Assembly (NCBI GenBank): GCA_950295325.1
Contig: OX485807.1
Location: forward strand, 31,531,666 to 31,595,665
DNA: 64,000 nt
Direction: 5' to 3'
Source of the DNA: Polytrichum commune
Lineage: Eukaryota > Streptophyta > Polytrichopsida > Polytrichales > Polytrichaceae
This document shows, one piece after another, positions 44,201-56,355 of the stretch; positions within the stretch are counted from its first letter, which is position 1, and each line of letters opens with the position of its first letter. The translations under genes and the position numbers were made by a program. Below the pieces are notes generated by a model. It worked only from the letters and a program-made list of their open reading frames with translations. It ran no database searches and was not told the DNA's origin.

Positions 44201-47200
44201 CTGAGTACTAAGAAAGTGAATTTATGCTGCCACAGGAATCTTCAGGATAACAAGCTAAATGGTCAGCTTCCAGCAACTTTGGCCAATCTGACGAATTTAC
44301 AAACATTGTAAGGTCCACAGCTCTTTTGAGTGAGGTCAATGCTGTCTACTTTTTTAAGGGGCTATCCTTGAATGCAACAGCTATTATTCATGTTTGCTCT
44401 GTAGTGAGCATTGCTAAATGTTGGCTTTCTTTCCCCATCCAGGGACATCTCCAACAACAACTTTACAGGTGCCATTCCAGCTGGGGTAAACCCTGCGAAT
44501 TTTAGGTACAGCTGGCCATCACTTTCTGTACAAACCTCTCTATTTGAACAAAAGATTGTAGTTCTGTATGATCGGATGCTGAAGAAGGTGAATGTGAGAA
44601 GATTGATTAGACTTGCTTAAACATCTGTCAAATTAATATGCAACTTCAAATATGTAATTGATATCTCTCATCACCTTGAGAGACCAGTAGCAGAAATTCG
44701 AGACAAGGATATGTCCACTGTCATAAAATATGGGGATGTCGTGAAAGGCAGGTGTTCCACATAGAGTATTGTGGATTACCCCTGGTCAAACGGCTTGCCA
44801 CCATTTGGCTATTGCTGCATGTGGATTGTTTTCTAATTCATTCTTGTGTGTCCTTTTAATTGCTTTGACCTAAAAGTACATAACTCTTAAAGCTTTGGTT
44901 TAACTATACCTGTATCTGGAAGTGTTGTTTGAACCTGGATACTAGTAAAAATAGATATTTAACTCCTGGTGGTCCCGTGCCATGTGCATCACTCAAAATG
45001 CCATTGACATTCAAGCTTCTTTGGTATCGGATACAATAGTATCTGAAGTATGTTTCTTTAAAGGTTCTTGTGTTGAGTATTAAGTATTGAAGTAACATGT
45101 CTAAATCTTCAAATATGTTGACTCTGTGTGCAGTTATGGAGGAAATTCACTCACCGCGCCAGCGCCCACTCCATCCGGCTCAGTCTCATCACCACCACCA
45201 CCACCAACCTCAAGTTCAACAAACCCGACTCCAACTTCCAGCTCAGGATCAACAGGGTTTTTCAGCACTGGTGTGATTGCTGGAGTTGCGGCTGCTGGAG
45301 CTGTCCTGCTCTTACTTATGGCTGGATTAGTGTGGTTCTGCTTCTTCAGAAACAGACATGACAGGCATATGGACGAGGAGGCCAATGCCCATAGCAGTAG
45401 TCGGCGCTCCTGGTTCATGCCTTTGATACCCCCTGGGAAAGGTTAGCATCATACTCTTAATATGCCAAAACATGTATCTGATGTTGCAGTGAATTCAAAA
45501 CATGTATTTGAACGAATGCCAGGCCCTCATAGCCTGCTAATTTAAGGTTTAGGGTTTATGTCATCTTAATACTAGAGAGGTTGCGAGCTTGAGGAGAGGA
45601 GCCTTCTCATTGGCGGAGAAGAGCCTGTTACTCACACTTATTCCCAAGCTACCTCCATGGAATGTTGAAACTTTGAGCTCTCGTTCCCTCCATGCCAATG
45701 AGCTGTCAAGCATTTTTTGGCTTGTCATGAATGCTCCTTTGTTTAGTGCCATCCCCCTTTTAATATCTCACTTGGAGCATGACCACTCAACACTTGTTCA
45801 AACTATTGGGTGCTTGAGAATTAGTCAAGCTCCCAATAGTTTGAGCTGTGGATGAATACTTGTCAAATAAAAGCACCAAACTCCCGAAAACTGCAAGTCC
45901 AAGTTCTACTCCAAAGAAGTCCTTAATGAGAAGTATTCTATCTAATGTGCATGAGGAAATGTTCTTTACTGACTACCCAAAAATGGTGTGTCCATCTGAT
46001 AGCAGAAAAGGAGACAAAGCTCAAGGTTTTTCAACCAGGTGAGAATCCATTTGGTTAGGATATCAACTTCCTTTTGGGATCTATTTTCTTCAACAGTCAG
46101 TGTCGCTACAGATTTGATTGGGAAGGATGACATTTTAGTTTGGTTGTATTTTCCAATAAACGAAGTTCAATTGGTCTGAAAAGTGGTCTGATTGTTGGTG
46201 TTTATTGGATTTGGGTGTGCAGCTACTCTTGATAAAGGAGTAGAGGAGCAGAAAGTGAAAGCTCAACCACCAGTCAAGTCATTGAAGGCCCCTCCATCTT
46301 TCAAAGGCATCGAGCACAAGATCCCTCTCACGAAAACCTTGGGCAAGGTGAACAAGAGCAACATATCAGCCACAGCATTTTCGGTTGCGGATCTCCAGGA
46401 GGCCACCAACAGTTTCTCGCAGGATAACCTAATTGGCGAAGGCAATCTTGGCCGTGTTTACCGTGCTGATTTCCCCAACGGCCAGGTTTTGGCAGTGAAG
46501 AAGCTGGACTCCAGTGTGTCCGCGGTGCACTACGAGGACGATTTCTTGGCCACTGTGGACTCGTTGGCGCGTCTGAAGCAATCCAACACTGTGGAGCTTG
46601 TGGGCTACTGTGTTGAGCATGACCAAAGGCTTCTCGTCTATGAATACATCAGCCGGGGGACTCTCAATGAACTCCTTCATTCTTCACTTGACAACACCAA
46701 AGGATTATCATGGAATGTGCGCGTAAAGATTGCGCTCGGTTCTGCACGAGCTCTTGAGTATGCGTTTTTCTTCTTCCAATTCCATTGACCCCATTGTTGT
46801 TGAGGATATTCGTTGCAAATTTTTGTTGGTTGCATGGTCTTTGGTCATGTGCATCTTGCAAAGTGAACAGGAGAATCAGTTGGTTTGTTGATGTAACTTG
46901 TCAAGGTTGCATGTAAATGGGATCTGTGAATCTGTGGAAGGGATTATGTGAGAATTTTTGTTGAAATTCGGTGCTCCAAGAATATTGGGATATTGTATCT
47001 CGGTCTAGCTGAATGCTAACTTCACAGGTTGTCATTGATGTTGGTATTCCTGAATATGAATTGTTGCAGAAAGCAAGGAATCATTTTACAATAACTTATG
47101 AAATGCAGATTCAAGTTGAATACTTTCAAAAGGAACCCACCAGGAAGAATACTTAGTTTTTTTTTCAAATATCATGTTTTAGCAAAGACGTCCAAGAGTA

Positions 47201-49400
47201 AGAAGTGGGGAAGGTATGTATGTAACATGTAAAGTTTCCATGTAAATGGAATTAGAAATCCATGTAAGGCTTTCTGCTATTGTGAATGGAACTAAACAAA
47301 GATATCTGGAACTCGAGTCAACGAACTGATCTTAATTCCACTTAAGCTAAGGCAAGCTTGAGGTTGTGGTTTTTATTTTTCTTGTGCATGTGGGTGGAGC
47401 TCTCAAGGTCATTGCATAGCTCAAGGAGCGGTGGTTTCATGCCTCTTGAGGATTCTAGTTTAGTCCCTAGGTTGCTGTGCACATGAAATTTTTTGGAAGG
47501 TCTAAGCAGTGTGATTCATGTTGGGGTCCAGGTACTTGCACGAAGTCTGTGCCCCACCAGTTGTTCATCGGAACTTCAAATCTGCTAACATTTTGCTGGA
47601 CGATGAGCTCAACCCCCATGTTGCAGATTGTGGGCTCTCAGCCCTTTCACCTTCCGGCACAGAGCGGCAGGTCTGTATCTCACAAGGATTATAATTTTTA
47701 GATTCAAGTGGTGGGTGTAACGTCTACTGTTCCATGTAAAAAGGGATTACATTAAGAGTGTTAGTTAACGGAACTAGAACTCCACTTGTAATGTACCCAT
47801 GTAATGGGCAAACGGAACTAAGCTAGATACAGAGAACTCCAGTTCTATGAGGCAAGTTGGGGAGTTATAGGAGCAGAGAAGTGGAGCATGCTGTCATTCA
47901 TTGTTTCCTCTTCTTCATGTTGTTTGCTGTCAAGCCTTCGTGATAAAATGCACAAAGCAAGGACCATAAACCGGCTTTTTAAAACTCCATAAACTCCCAT
48001 TCTGGTAGTGCATCAAAGACTTACTAACAATCTCTGTGAACCACTTTCAATCCAGGGAACTTGGGAGCTCTGATATCATTGTCAAATGCTAGCTTATATT
48101 GTCATCTATATTGCTCCCATCCGTATACACTGAACATGCCAATAGATGACCATATTAGCTAGCATTTGACAGTGGTGAACCCACACCTAGTAAAATTAAA
48201 GGTCCAGTTTTGAAATTACTGGTTTTTGTGACTCTCAATATGTTAATGTGAACTTTGCTTGAATAATGCTGGCAGGTATCAACGCAGATGATGGGCTCTT
48301 TTGGCTACAGTGCCCCAGAATATTCCATGTCTGGGACTTACACTGTCAAGAGCGATGTTTACAGCTTCGGTGTTGTGATGTTGGAGCTACTAACTGGGCG
48401 CAAACCATTGGACAGGTGATTATCTATTGCAAAGACTGCTGCAAACTTGCAGTATTTGTCCAGTATTGTCTTCCTGGTTGAGAAAGGACACATTAATGTA
48501 GGTTGCTTTAGGGAATCCTACATGATATTATCTTATGTCAAAAGGTGACCATTGATCCCTGGGATTCCGTCCTGCTAGTGAAGCTGTTAGAACTCTGGCA
48601 CCTGGGTTTTTTGTAATGTGCCTTAGGGTGCTACTTTTGACTGAAATTCCTCCATTCTTGGTTTGTGCATCCTTGACCTTCATCAGTTCAAGGCCAAGGT
48701 CTGAACAATCTTTGGTGAGGTGGGCAACACCCCAGCTACATGACATTGATGCGCTTGCAAGGATGGTGGACCCAGCTTTGAAGGGCATTTACCCTGCCAA
48801 ATCCTTATCTCGTTTTGCCGACATTGTTGCTCTATGTGTTCAGGTAAGCTTGTCTGTAACTCCTGTCACATAAGATGTGTGCGGTTGCCTTGATGAAATT
48901 CTGGACGCTCTCTTGTTTGTGACTCTTTCTTTCTTTCCTCATCGTTGCCTTCCTAGCTGGCAGCATCTAGTAGATTTATGTGTTCACAGCTCCCCCCCTT
49001 TCAAAAAAAAAAGAAAAAGAAAAAACAGGGATGTCATACTAGTAATTTTAGGCGACCTCCACTTTGAGAGCTTCATATAAGCTCTGAAATTTATGACGAA
49101 GTAACTACAGCTTCGATTTGGATTTGCCAACCATCTTGTACCAATCATGTGGTTCATATCCAAGGAGAAGTGGGCTAGGCGGAATAAAGTAACCGTTTAA
49201 GACCCGTGTACCTTAATTTTGTCCCATTTGCATGGAACCTTACATGTTCCACTTTTGGTGATTTTATGCAGCCGGAACCCGAATTCCGACCGCCAATGTC
49301 TGAAGTGGTGCAAGCGCTGGTACGACTGATGCAGCGAGCAAGCTTGAGCAAACGTAATTCGGAGGTCGGGACTTCTGATGCTCCAGAGTCCTCACTCTGA
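41297..49400 (+). CDS. SRF: STRUBBELIG-receptor-family LRR receptor-like (pseudo)kinase
   Basis: Plasma-membrane receptor-like protein of the SRF group, whose members act in tissue patterning and cell-wall or immune signalling. Exons: 41297-41402, 42498-42630, 42897-42971, 43148-43213, 43521-43592, 43777-43851, 44009-44080, 44236-44307, 44443-44505, 45134-45441, 45846-46025, 46223-46757, 47532-47670, 48276-48415, 48687-48843, 49272-49400; together 773 codons, all in frame. Order: signal peptide ([13 protein letters not shown]), LRR N-cap with GGDPCGDGW, seven LRRs one per exon, Ser/Pro-rich stalk, membrane helix ([20 protein letters not shown]), juxtamembrane region, kinase domain. The ATP lysine is present (LAVKKL), but HRD reads HRN and DFG reads DCG, as is usual for this family, so it is probably a dead kinase. 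The tail [20 protein letters not shown] is highly conserved. Exon 11 is the least certain part. Confidence 0.93.
41405..41430 (+). repeat. (CT)n microsatellite at the start of SRF intron 1
   Basis: About twelve CT units begin two bases after the splice donor GT at 41403. A GT repeat followed by GA (about 41480-41502) lies further into the same intron. Confidence 0.85.
45799..45843. repeat. hairpin ending at the exon-11 acceptor of SRF
   Basis: CAAACTATTGGGTGCTTGA (45799-45817) pairs with TCAAGCTCCCAATAGTTTG (45825-45843) with one mismatch in 19, around a 7-nt loop. The putative acceptor AG is 45844-45845, immediately after the stem. No pyrimidine tract precedes the acceptor. Confidence 0.85.
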
Positions 49401-50221
49401 GAAGAACAAGTTTGCTTATCAAATTATGTATAACGAAGACTGGAGCTATGTCCTTCGCGAATACTATTTTTCTTTCACCTGGGTGGATAAATGGCTCAAA
49501 AGTGGGCACCCCAACTCAGCTGATGTTCTGGAAGAGCAGTCACATTTGACTTCGATTTACTCCACAAAAGTTGATTTAGATAACCAAAGCCCATGGAAAT
49601 ATCATAAGTTCTGTCCAGGGGTTAGCGGCTGAAACAGACACCGGTATTTAAAAGTACAATGGATGAAGATTCAGTGCTGGATGCTGCTTTCATGACAACA
49701 TGTTTGTGGCAGGAGTAAGTTAGCCCGAGCTGATGATCTAACTAGGAGTTCATATTATCATAGTATATTTTTATATTATGTTGGAGACGATGCGGTTCTT
49801 GAAAATATGATTCTGTCTGATTTTCATTCTTGAGTTTGGATTTTTTTACACAGCACACAGCATAGAATTGTAGCATCATTTATCTGTACAGAGATCACGC
49901 AGGTGTTTAGGCTATTCAACATTTCGACTATTTCAGATGTTCAGATCTCTTTCATATTCAAGTCAACTGTCTCCTAGTTATCCCACTCACCTCAGCTCAA
50001 TTCATGATTGTTCTCATTTGAGTCCTTCTCAATGCCTCTGCTTGTTGACGCTATTACCTACTTTACATGCACTTTACAAGTTTACTTTCTATGTAAGATC
50101 CTTGAATTTCTAGAAATTGCAACGGGTAAGTAATTTTATATTACTTCAATATATGTGAAGATGAGTCTAGCTGCCTTGTTGGCAGTAACACCTAATTGCT
50201 AGGAAATCAGTTGGACAGAAA
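49401..50221 (+). other. 3' region of the SRF gene up to the tRNA locus
   Basis: Presumably contains the SRF 3' untranslated region. AT-rich, with no canonical polyadenylation signal that I can pick with confidence and no gene. Confidence 0.4.
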
Positions 50222-50641
50222 GCCGTCCTAGCTCAGTTGGTAGAGCGCAAGGCTCTTAACCTGACGGTGCGGGTGTGAGCGGCGGCGAGGAAGAATACCA
50301 CACAGACAGAAATCTAAACAAATGCTTTGAGGATAGACGTTGCTATTATGGCTTCTACACACCAACAAGTGCAGCAGGACCCTGTAGATAGAGTCGCCAA
50401 GCGCCGCCACTTGGAGACAGACAGGAGGGGCCCAGCACACCAAGTTTGGAGACGTGTCGGCGAGAGGCCAATCAACCACGATAGCGGACCACTTGCGCAG
50501 GTAGGAGAGTGATGTCCTCCAGAGCCAGCAGCTTGGTCAACTAACTCATCTGAGATACTTACTTCCACGCCGCCTGCTCTCCCACCAGACACGGAACACC
50601 CACCACCCGAGGAGTAAGATCAAGACATGAGCCGGAAGGAC

Positions 50642-52745
50642 AAACCGCGCAAGTTCATCGCCACAATACCAGAGGCGGTCCTCACCAAGCTATGAGCCAA
50701 ATGTGAGGCAAAAGCATCCACCACCCTATTGGGGAGAATACAAGGTAAACACCCTGGGCTCAAAACCCTAACGACCTGGGAAACCCTACACTCATCCTTC
50801 ACACTGCTTTTGCTAAAATCCAACAACATGTTCGAAGTTACCTTTGAACATGTGGAAGGAAGACTGCACGCGTTGAAGCAGGCATACCTAACCTGCGAGT
50901 CAATTGCAATCTTCTTCTCTAGTTGGTGATCACACTTCAACTCCCGATCACCGCAAGCCATAGATACATTGGACTGTCTAGTGTGGGTCCAAATTGTAAA
51001 CCTCTGCCAAATTCTAAGGGAAGAAACATTCCTACATACGATAGGGGATCAGATAGGGCAAGTTATCGCCATAGATAACTCAGAAGCATACATGGCCAAG
51101 TTGTTTGGACCGTGCATATGCTTATTGGTTCAAGATCTCAACAACCTGCCACACATCGTAGTCATTCCAAGACTGGATGGAGAAGGGGTAGTAGAGTACG
51201 AGTTAGAGTTTAGTGGCCTCCCCAACCAAAGCGGACGTTGCCGCTCACGAGACCATCAAGTAAGACACTGCCCCAAACGGGAAACTCAAGGAAGAAAACG
51301 CGAGATGAGGAATAGAGAGAGTGCAAGGAGGAGAGGTAGAGCCCCACGGCCCGCAACGGTGACACAACCAACTAAGACAATCTCCTCACCCTCGCTTATT
51401 GAACCGCCATCACCTAAGGAAGCTGCCACCAATACGCATGCAACGGAAGACATAATATTGGAGAATACAGGAGTAGCCGAGCAGGGGACAACTCAAGACA
51501 TACTCACAAGCCAACCAACTCTCCTAGACCCATCATTGCATCAAGAGGTTGACAATAATGCACAGGTAGCAGAAGACCCAATAGCAGAAAACACAGAGGC
51601 AGTCGATCAGGGGGTGAGCGACGACATATCTACAAGTCAATCAGCTCCTCCGAACCCGCCCTCACCCCAAGAAGCCGCCATCAATACACAGGCAACGGAA
51701 GACCCAACAATAGAGATTGAAGGAGCAACCGAACAAAGGTTTGAAGAAATACCCACAACTGTGCAGAAGGCACAAACCACACCCATAGAAGGTGGATCCG
51801 TTCCGCATACCCCGGCTCAAGCGCGTAGCCCGGCCCCCAAAACAGAGGACATACCAGCAATGCTACTCCCGGATGACATAAACTTCCCTAACCTGCCATC
51901 ACCGATCAGGAGTCTCTCAAGCCTGCCTGCGCAACCAAGGAACACAATCAACTCTCCTGTCCCACAAGTAAGAAGACCACAAACGACGGAGAAAACACCA
52001 TCTTTGGTGTTCATATGGCGATCCAAACCACCCAACGAGGAACCGTAGTAGACGTTGGAGCCACACACAGATAAGGGCAAGTCAAAAGCAAAATCCAACA
52101 TACCTAGATTCCCGGACTTAACACCGATAACAAGACAAGGTTATCGGACAGGACGCCTGGCAGAGGACTTTTGGGTGGCACTTGGCATACCCAACACTCC
52201 CCCCTCCCCTCGCAAGACATTGCAAGTCATCCCCTTCTTAACCAAGGATTAGCTGACAGAGCAAGCAAAATACTTGGTTGACAAAAAGATACATCCTAAC
52301 AACACAATAGCACAGATGCACATAGCGGAGTTACTAGTTGGAATCCCTTGGACAACCACACAGGCTAGACAACATGTTGTTAATGAAACATCCCAAACTC
52401 TACACAAAGTCCTAATTTTTAATAACAACTTGTCCAACCCATTCCAAAATTGGAACCAAGGGCGTTGGTTTGCGAGCTGGAGGGAGGACGCCGATGGTGA
52501 ACACACCTGCACATTATTCGTTAGAGTCACAGTGATGGAGCCCAAGGTAAAACCAAGAAAGGGCTAAAACTTCAAATGGCAGCTAGTACCAACAGACATA
52601 AGAGAGCAAATTATAGCGCACATACCGGACACCATCGTAGCCGTAGACAAGGAACCCCAACAATGGCATAGGATGGCAAGCAAGCATCACCTTAACCCTG
52701 AGGTGATCTCGCAGGGGCCACACAACCACACCGCGGCATTAAATA
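50642..52745 (+). pseudogene. LINE ORF1 (nucleic-acid-binding protein), several stops
   Basis: A single frame is followed from about 50642 to 52745 with in-frame stops at 50693 and 50927 (TGA), 52046 and 52049 (TAG), 52249 and 52565. The longest open piece is 50969-52048. The text LDCLVWVQIVNLCQILREE and GQVIAIDNSEAYMAKLFGP matches the plant L1 ORF1 domain usually seen before a CCHC knuckle. The knuckle reads SGRCRSRDHQVRHC, with Ser where the first Cys belongs. An acidic Pro/Thr-rich part with about three 42-residue repeats follows (about 51400-51770). ORF1 proteins coat LINE RNA. This copy is broken. Confidence 0.8.
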
Positions 52746-52789
52746 TGTAGGCGACATCCTCCAATGCGGCAACCCACCCAACCCCACAT

Positions 52790-54173
52790 GAAAGGTGAAG
52801 AAATTACAATTGCAACCTAGAACACCCGAGGGTTGGGGCAAGGTTTCATCGGGAAACACAAACGCAAAGAAATCTAGAACCTCTACAAAAATACCACACC
52901 CAAAGTTGATATTCTACTTTTGCAGGAAACAAAACTCCCGGAGGAGGCCAGTCTAAAACAAACACACTTTGTTGAATTCCGGGGCGGTTCAAGCTTCTGG
53001 AATGAAGCCTCTTTTTCAGCTCAAATAGGAAGATACACGGGAGGAACCGGCATCATCCTCTCGGAGAGAATGGCCGTGGCTACTAAACACCATGGCATAC
53101 TCTTCCCAGGCTGAGCTCAATAGCTCCCGCCTCCAACTGGGCATCATAAACATTTATGGATTCAGCAATACCGGCCCAAGGGCCATGCTTTGGAATCACC
53201 TAGCACAAACACCACTACCAGAAGCATAACGGGTATTAGCAAGAGACTTCAACAACATAGAGAGTATATAGGACAAACAATGAGGAGTTAACAAGACAAC
53301 ATTGGCAATCGAGAAATGGAAGTGTGGAACAAACTCCTAATGAGATTGGGAGTCAGGGATGCATTCCATATTGGAACATTCCGGCAAAAATCCACCAAGG
53401 CATTCACCTAGACAAATGCTCATAACAATGCCACAATGGTCTAGTCCCGGATAGATCGGATCTACGTACCAACAAAGTTGGTAGCTGTAGGAGGAACAAT
53501 TGAAATACTCCCGGAAATCCCAGATATTTCAAACCACTCCGGAGTTATCATGCACTTCAGCAACACATGCCCACGGAAGTCCAGACAACCCTTTTTCAAC
53601 AAAGGGTTGCTCAAACATCCAGAGAGCAAAGCAACATTGTTGAAAACCTAGAAAGAAAGCATGGAGAATCACTCACTTCAGAGTTGGAATGCTAAGGTAG
53701 TAGCAGCCAACAAAGCTATAAAAACAAAATATGAAGAATTCACCCGCCATCAAAAGCAACATTGGAAAGCCACATACCTTGCAAGGTTCGAAGAAACAAT
53801 CGAGGCTGAAGATGAACTGCAATGCAACTGGGGATCAAAAGAGGCCCGGGACCACCTCAGCGATGCACAAGCCAAGCTTCATGAAGTTAGAAACCAAAAA
53901 TTCCAATTCAAAGAGAGCGCCACTCTCTCCAAATGGGCGAGAGTAGGAGACAAATGCACGAAGGAATTCTTCGAGCATTATGCAGGCCAAAGACGTCAAG
54001 TCACAATTAACCAACTATTAGAGGGAGACATGCACCCACACCAACCCCATGTCAATGGATGGCTCCTAAAGAAGAAGACGGATCCATCCAAAGAATCTTT
54101 CATGTCACCAACATTGAGCCATTACACGCAACCCTCTACCACAAAGACGCAACGGAGAAATTACATTGCATAG
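52790..54173 (+). pseudogene. LINE ORF2, N-terminal part with AP endonuclease
   Basis: One frame with several stops. It opens with T-stop-NTRGLG (normally TWNTRGL) near 52828, then VDILLLQETKLPEE (the conserved QET with catalytic Glu), RYTGGTGIILSERM, SRIDRIYVP near 53450 and ISNHSGVIMHF near 53527. These are endonuclease blocks in order, ending in the SNHS-like His motif. The uninterrupted stretch 53661-54173 is the linker before reverse transcriptase (VGDKCTKEFFEHYAGQRRQV). The frame then loses similarity near 54060. The enzyme would nick target DNA to prime reverse transcription. Confidence 0.82.
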
Positions 54174-55777
54174 AACGACACCACCAACCGGTAGACAATC
54201 AGCTACAAGAAGTACGCATTATCCAATGTGAAGGACCCAAAAGAACAGTCCTCAACTTCAACCCAAAAGAGGAACCAGACCCCGAACATACCTTATGGCT
54301 ATGGGGCAACGACCTTGAATGGGATCCAAAAGAATGGCAGTGGCGACGCATAGGTATACTCCCAGAAACATCAGTCCTCAATTATAAAACCAAGCAAGGA
54401 TACAGGGTCGCCCTCAAACAAAACAATCACACAATGCGAGTGGATGCAGAATTAGAAACAACAGGATACAATAGCAAGAAAAGGGCAATTTTTTTTAACA
54501 GAATCTGGCACCCCTACTTACCTCGCAAAGTCTCAACAATGCAATGGCTGATATTGACAAAGGGCTTACCAGTGGGCGCCTGGAAGGAAAGATTAGGCCT
54601 ACCAAGCGAGTGCCAACTCTGCACCGAACAAACCAAAGAAACACTGCAACACGCGTTTAAAGACTGCCCGGAAATCAACAGAGTATGGAACCTCTTTCGC
54701 AACACTAGACAAAGTACAAGACTACCTGCCGCCTTTCACTCATGGACAAAAATCAGCCGAGGCCTAATGACAGAACCCCCGGGCCCAAACATGGAGGAAG
54801 AACTCAAATGGGACACCGCAGCCGCATACACGATCACCACCGACACACCATGGGACATATTAAGAGTTCACCTATTATGGGCAATCTGGTGTTAGAGGGT
54901 AGACTTGGCATTCAAAAATGAGCAATTCCACCTAGGGTTGGTCTTATGGAATGCTTGGAGGAATACAATTTATTGCGCAATGGAGGCTTACAAGGAATTG
55001 TTCCGCCACAAGCGCAACGAAGAAAAGCGCCAAGAGGCCATTGCATGTTTCCAAGCAATATGGACAGCAGAGAGCATCTTCGACAGACTTCAGGGAGGCA
55101 AAATCTAGTGGAATCTTACTCCTGATACGAACTTCCTCCCCAGAGAACTAGGCGCATGGCTAGTTCCACCCATCCGAATCAACTGACTTTCACAGTCACC
55201 GGACCTAGAGGCGGACTTTATGGCACAAACTAACCTGGAAGAACATATCGACGAATTTTTGCAAGGGATAGCCAATAACTGGCGACCAAACCAGGAAGAG
55301 GCTTTGGAAGCATCACAGGAACAAGAATCTATTGCACACATCCACGCTGCTACAGAAACAACACAAGGGCGAGAGACACTCACCCCGAACAGAGAAGAGG
55401 GACAGGGCCTAAGCCCATCCAACAGATCCCACGAACACACTCACCCCCAGCGCAGCAACATGCACCAAAGGAGGCAAGACAACCGTCATCCATTTCAACC
55501 TCTCACAAATAGAGAGCCCATTCTCAAGGAGGACGGAGACGCGGGCAAGTCGGAGCCATTAAAGCTAGCTAGCTCTAAAGTCACAAGTAGAAACAAAAAG
55601 AAATGCCCAAGACGGCTTTACCACCCAGTGAACAGAGCAGACTCTACACCACCCATCGTCAAAGAGCAAAGCAATATACCAAATTGTAAAGATAGAGAGA
55701 GGACACACAACGGCCCCACTGACCTCCCCATAAATCCAAAAAGCAGATACAAGACCCGGTGCCGATTCGGACCGTGA
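54059..55777 (+). pseudogene. LINE ORF2, C-terminal part (zf-RVT and extension)
   Basis: Continues in a different frame from the N-terminal part, with stops at 54893, 55106 and 55184. The 54059-54895 piece carries the zf-RVT signature: FFNRIWHPYLPRKVSTMQWL, then CQLCTEQTKETLQHAFKDCP, a CxxC...HxxxxC metal site. After it come WNAWRNTIYCAMEAYKELF and a charged Gln/Glu/Pro-rich tail to 55777. No fingers/palm motifs or YxDD lie between the endonuclease linker and this region, so the RT core (over 1 kb) has been deleted. Confidence 0.8.
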
Positions 55778-55942
55778 CCAAGAAAGGGACACTCACTAGC
55801 ACGCACGGACCCACCATCAGCTCGTGTTCGGACACTCCATGGTCGAAGATTGCCCCGCATATGGGATGCGTCATCCCACCACCTCCCAAATGGTGAACAC
55901 AATGAGCCCCCTCACGAACAAAACACCTCCTCCGCATACCCT

Positions 55943-56355
55943 GAGAGAGTCACACTAATGCCGGCCGCACCCACTCGGCAAACACCCTCGACCATTACAA
56001 AGCACAAGCTCAACCGGCACAGAGAGCAAATCCTTACAGGTTCACACAACGGAAGTTTGGCATTACAGAAGAGGAATTTGAAGAGCGCATCAATGAAGAA
56101 ATAGAAGATCTCCTCAAGGAAATTGAGGAATCCAAAACGATACATGTGGAAGCTCCCCCACCGCTAGAAGCAGCTCCCCCCGAACGCCCAATCTCAAAGG
56201 AAGAGTGCCTTCGCATATTCAGAGGGATGGAAAGACACACATCAGGCACTCTTCTCGGAATGTATAGGTGGGCGGCCAACCTTGGAGAAGCCCGCTACAA
56301 ATTCAATATGAGTTGGGATGCACACATCATCAGTCTCCTTGACGCCTATGATTGA
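55943..56355 (+). CDS. extra 3' open frame of the LINE, unknown function
   Basis: A 136-codon stretch without a stop, in a third frame relative to the two ORF2 pieces. It includes FTQRKFGITEEEFEERINEE, an acidic heptad-like segment IEDLLKEIEESK suggesting a short coiled coil, a Pro-rich linker, and a more ordered end LRIFRGMERHTSG then MYRWAANLGEARYKF. No ATG opens it; the first Met is near its end. I do not recognise it. It may be a frame-shifted tail of ORF2, a captured host fragment, or a genuine small third ORF. Confidence 0.4.

Noticed and set aside
45134-45418. 94-codon minus-strand frame
   Set aside because: It is the antisense shadow of SRF exon 10.
46025-46038. Using only the strong donor ACCAG|GTGAGA for SRF exon 11
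   Set aside because: It puts exon 12 out of frame (an early stop follows CTACTCT), so the weaker donor at 46025 or exon skipping is needed for a full kinase domain.
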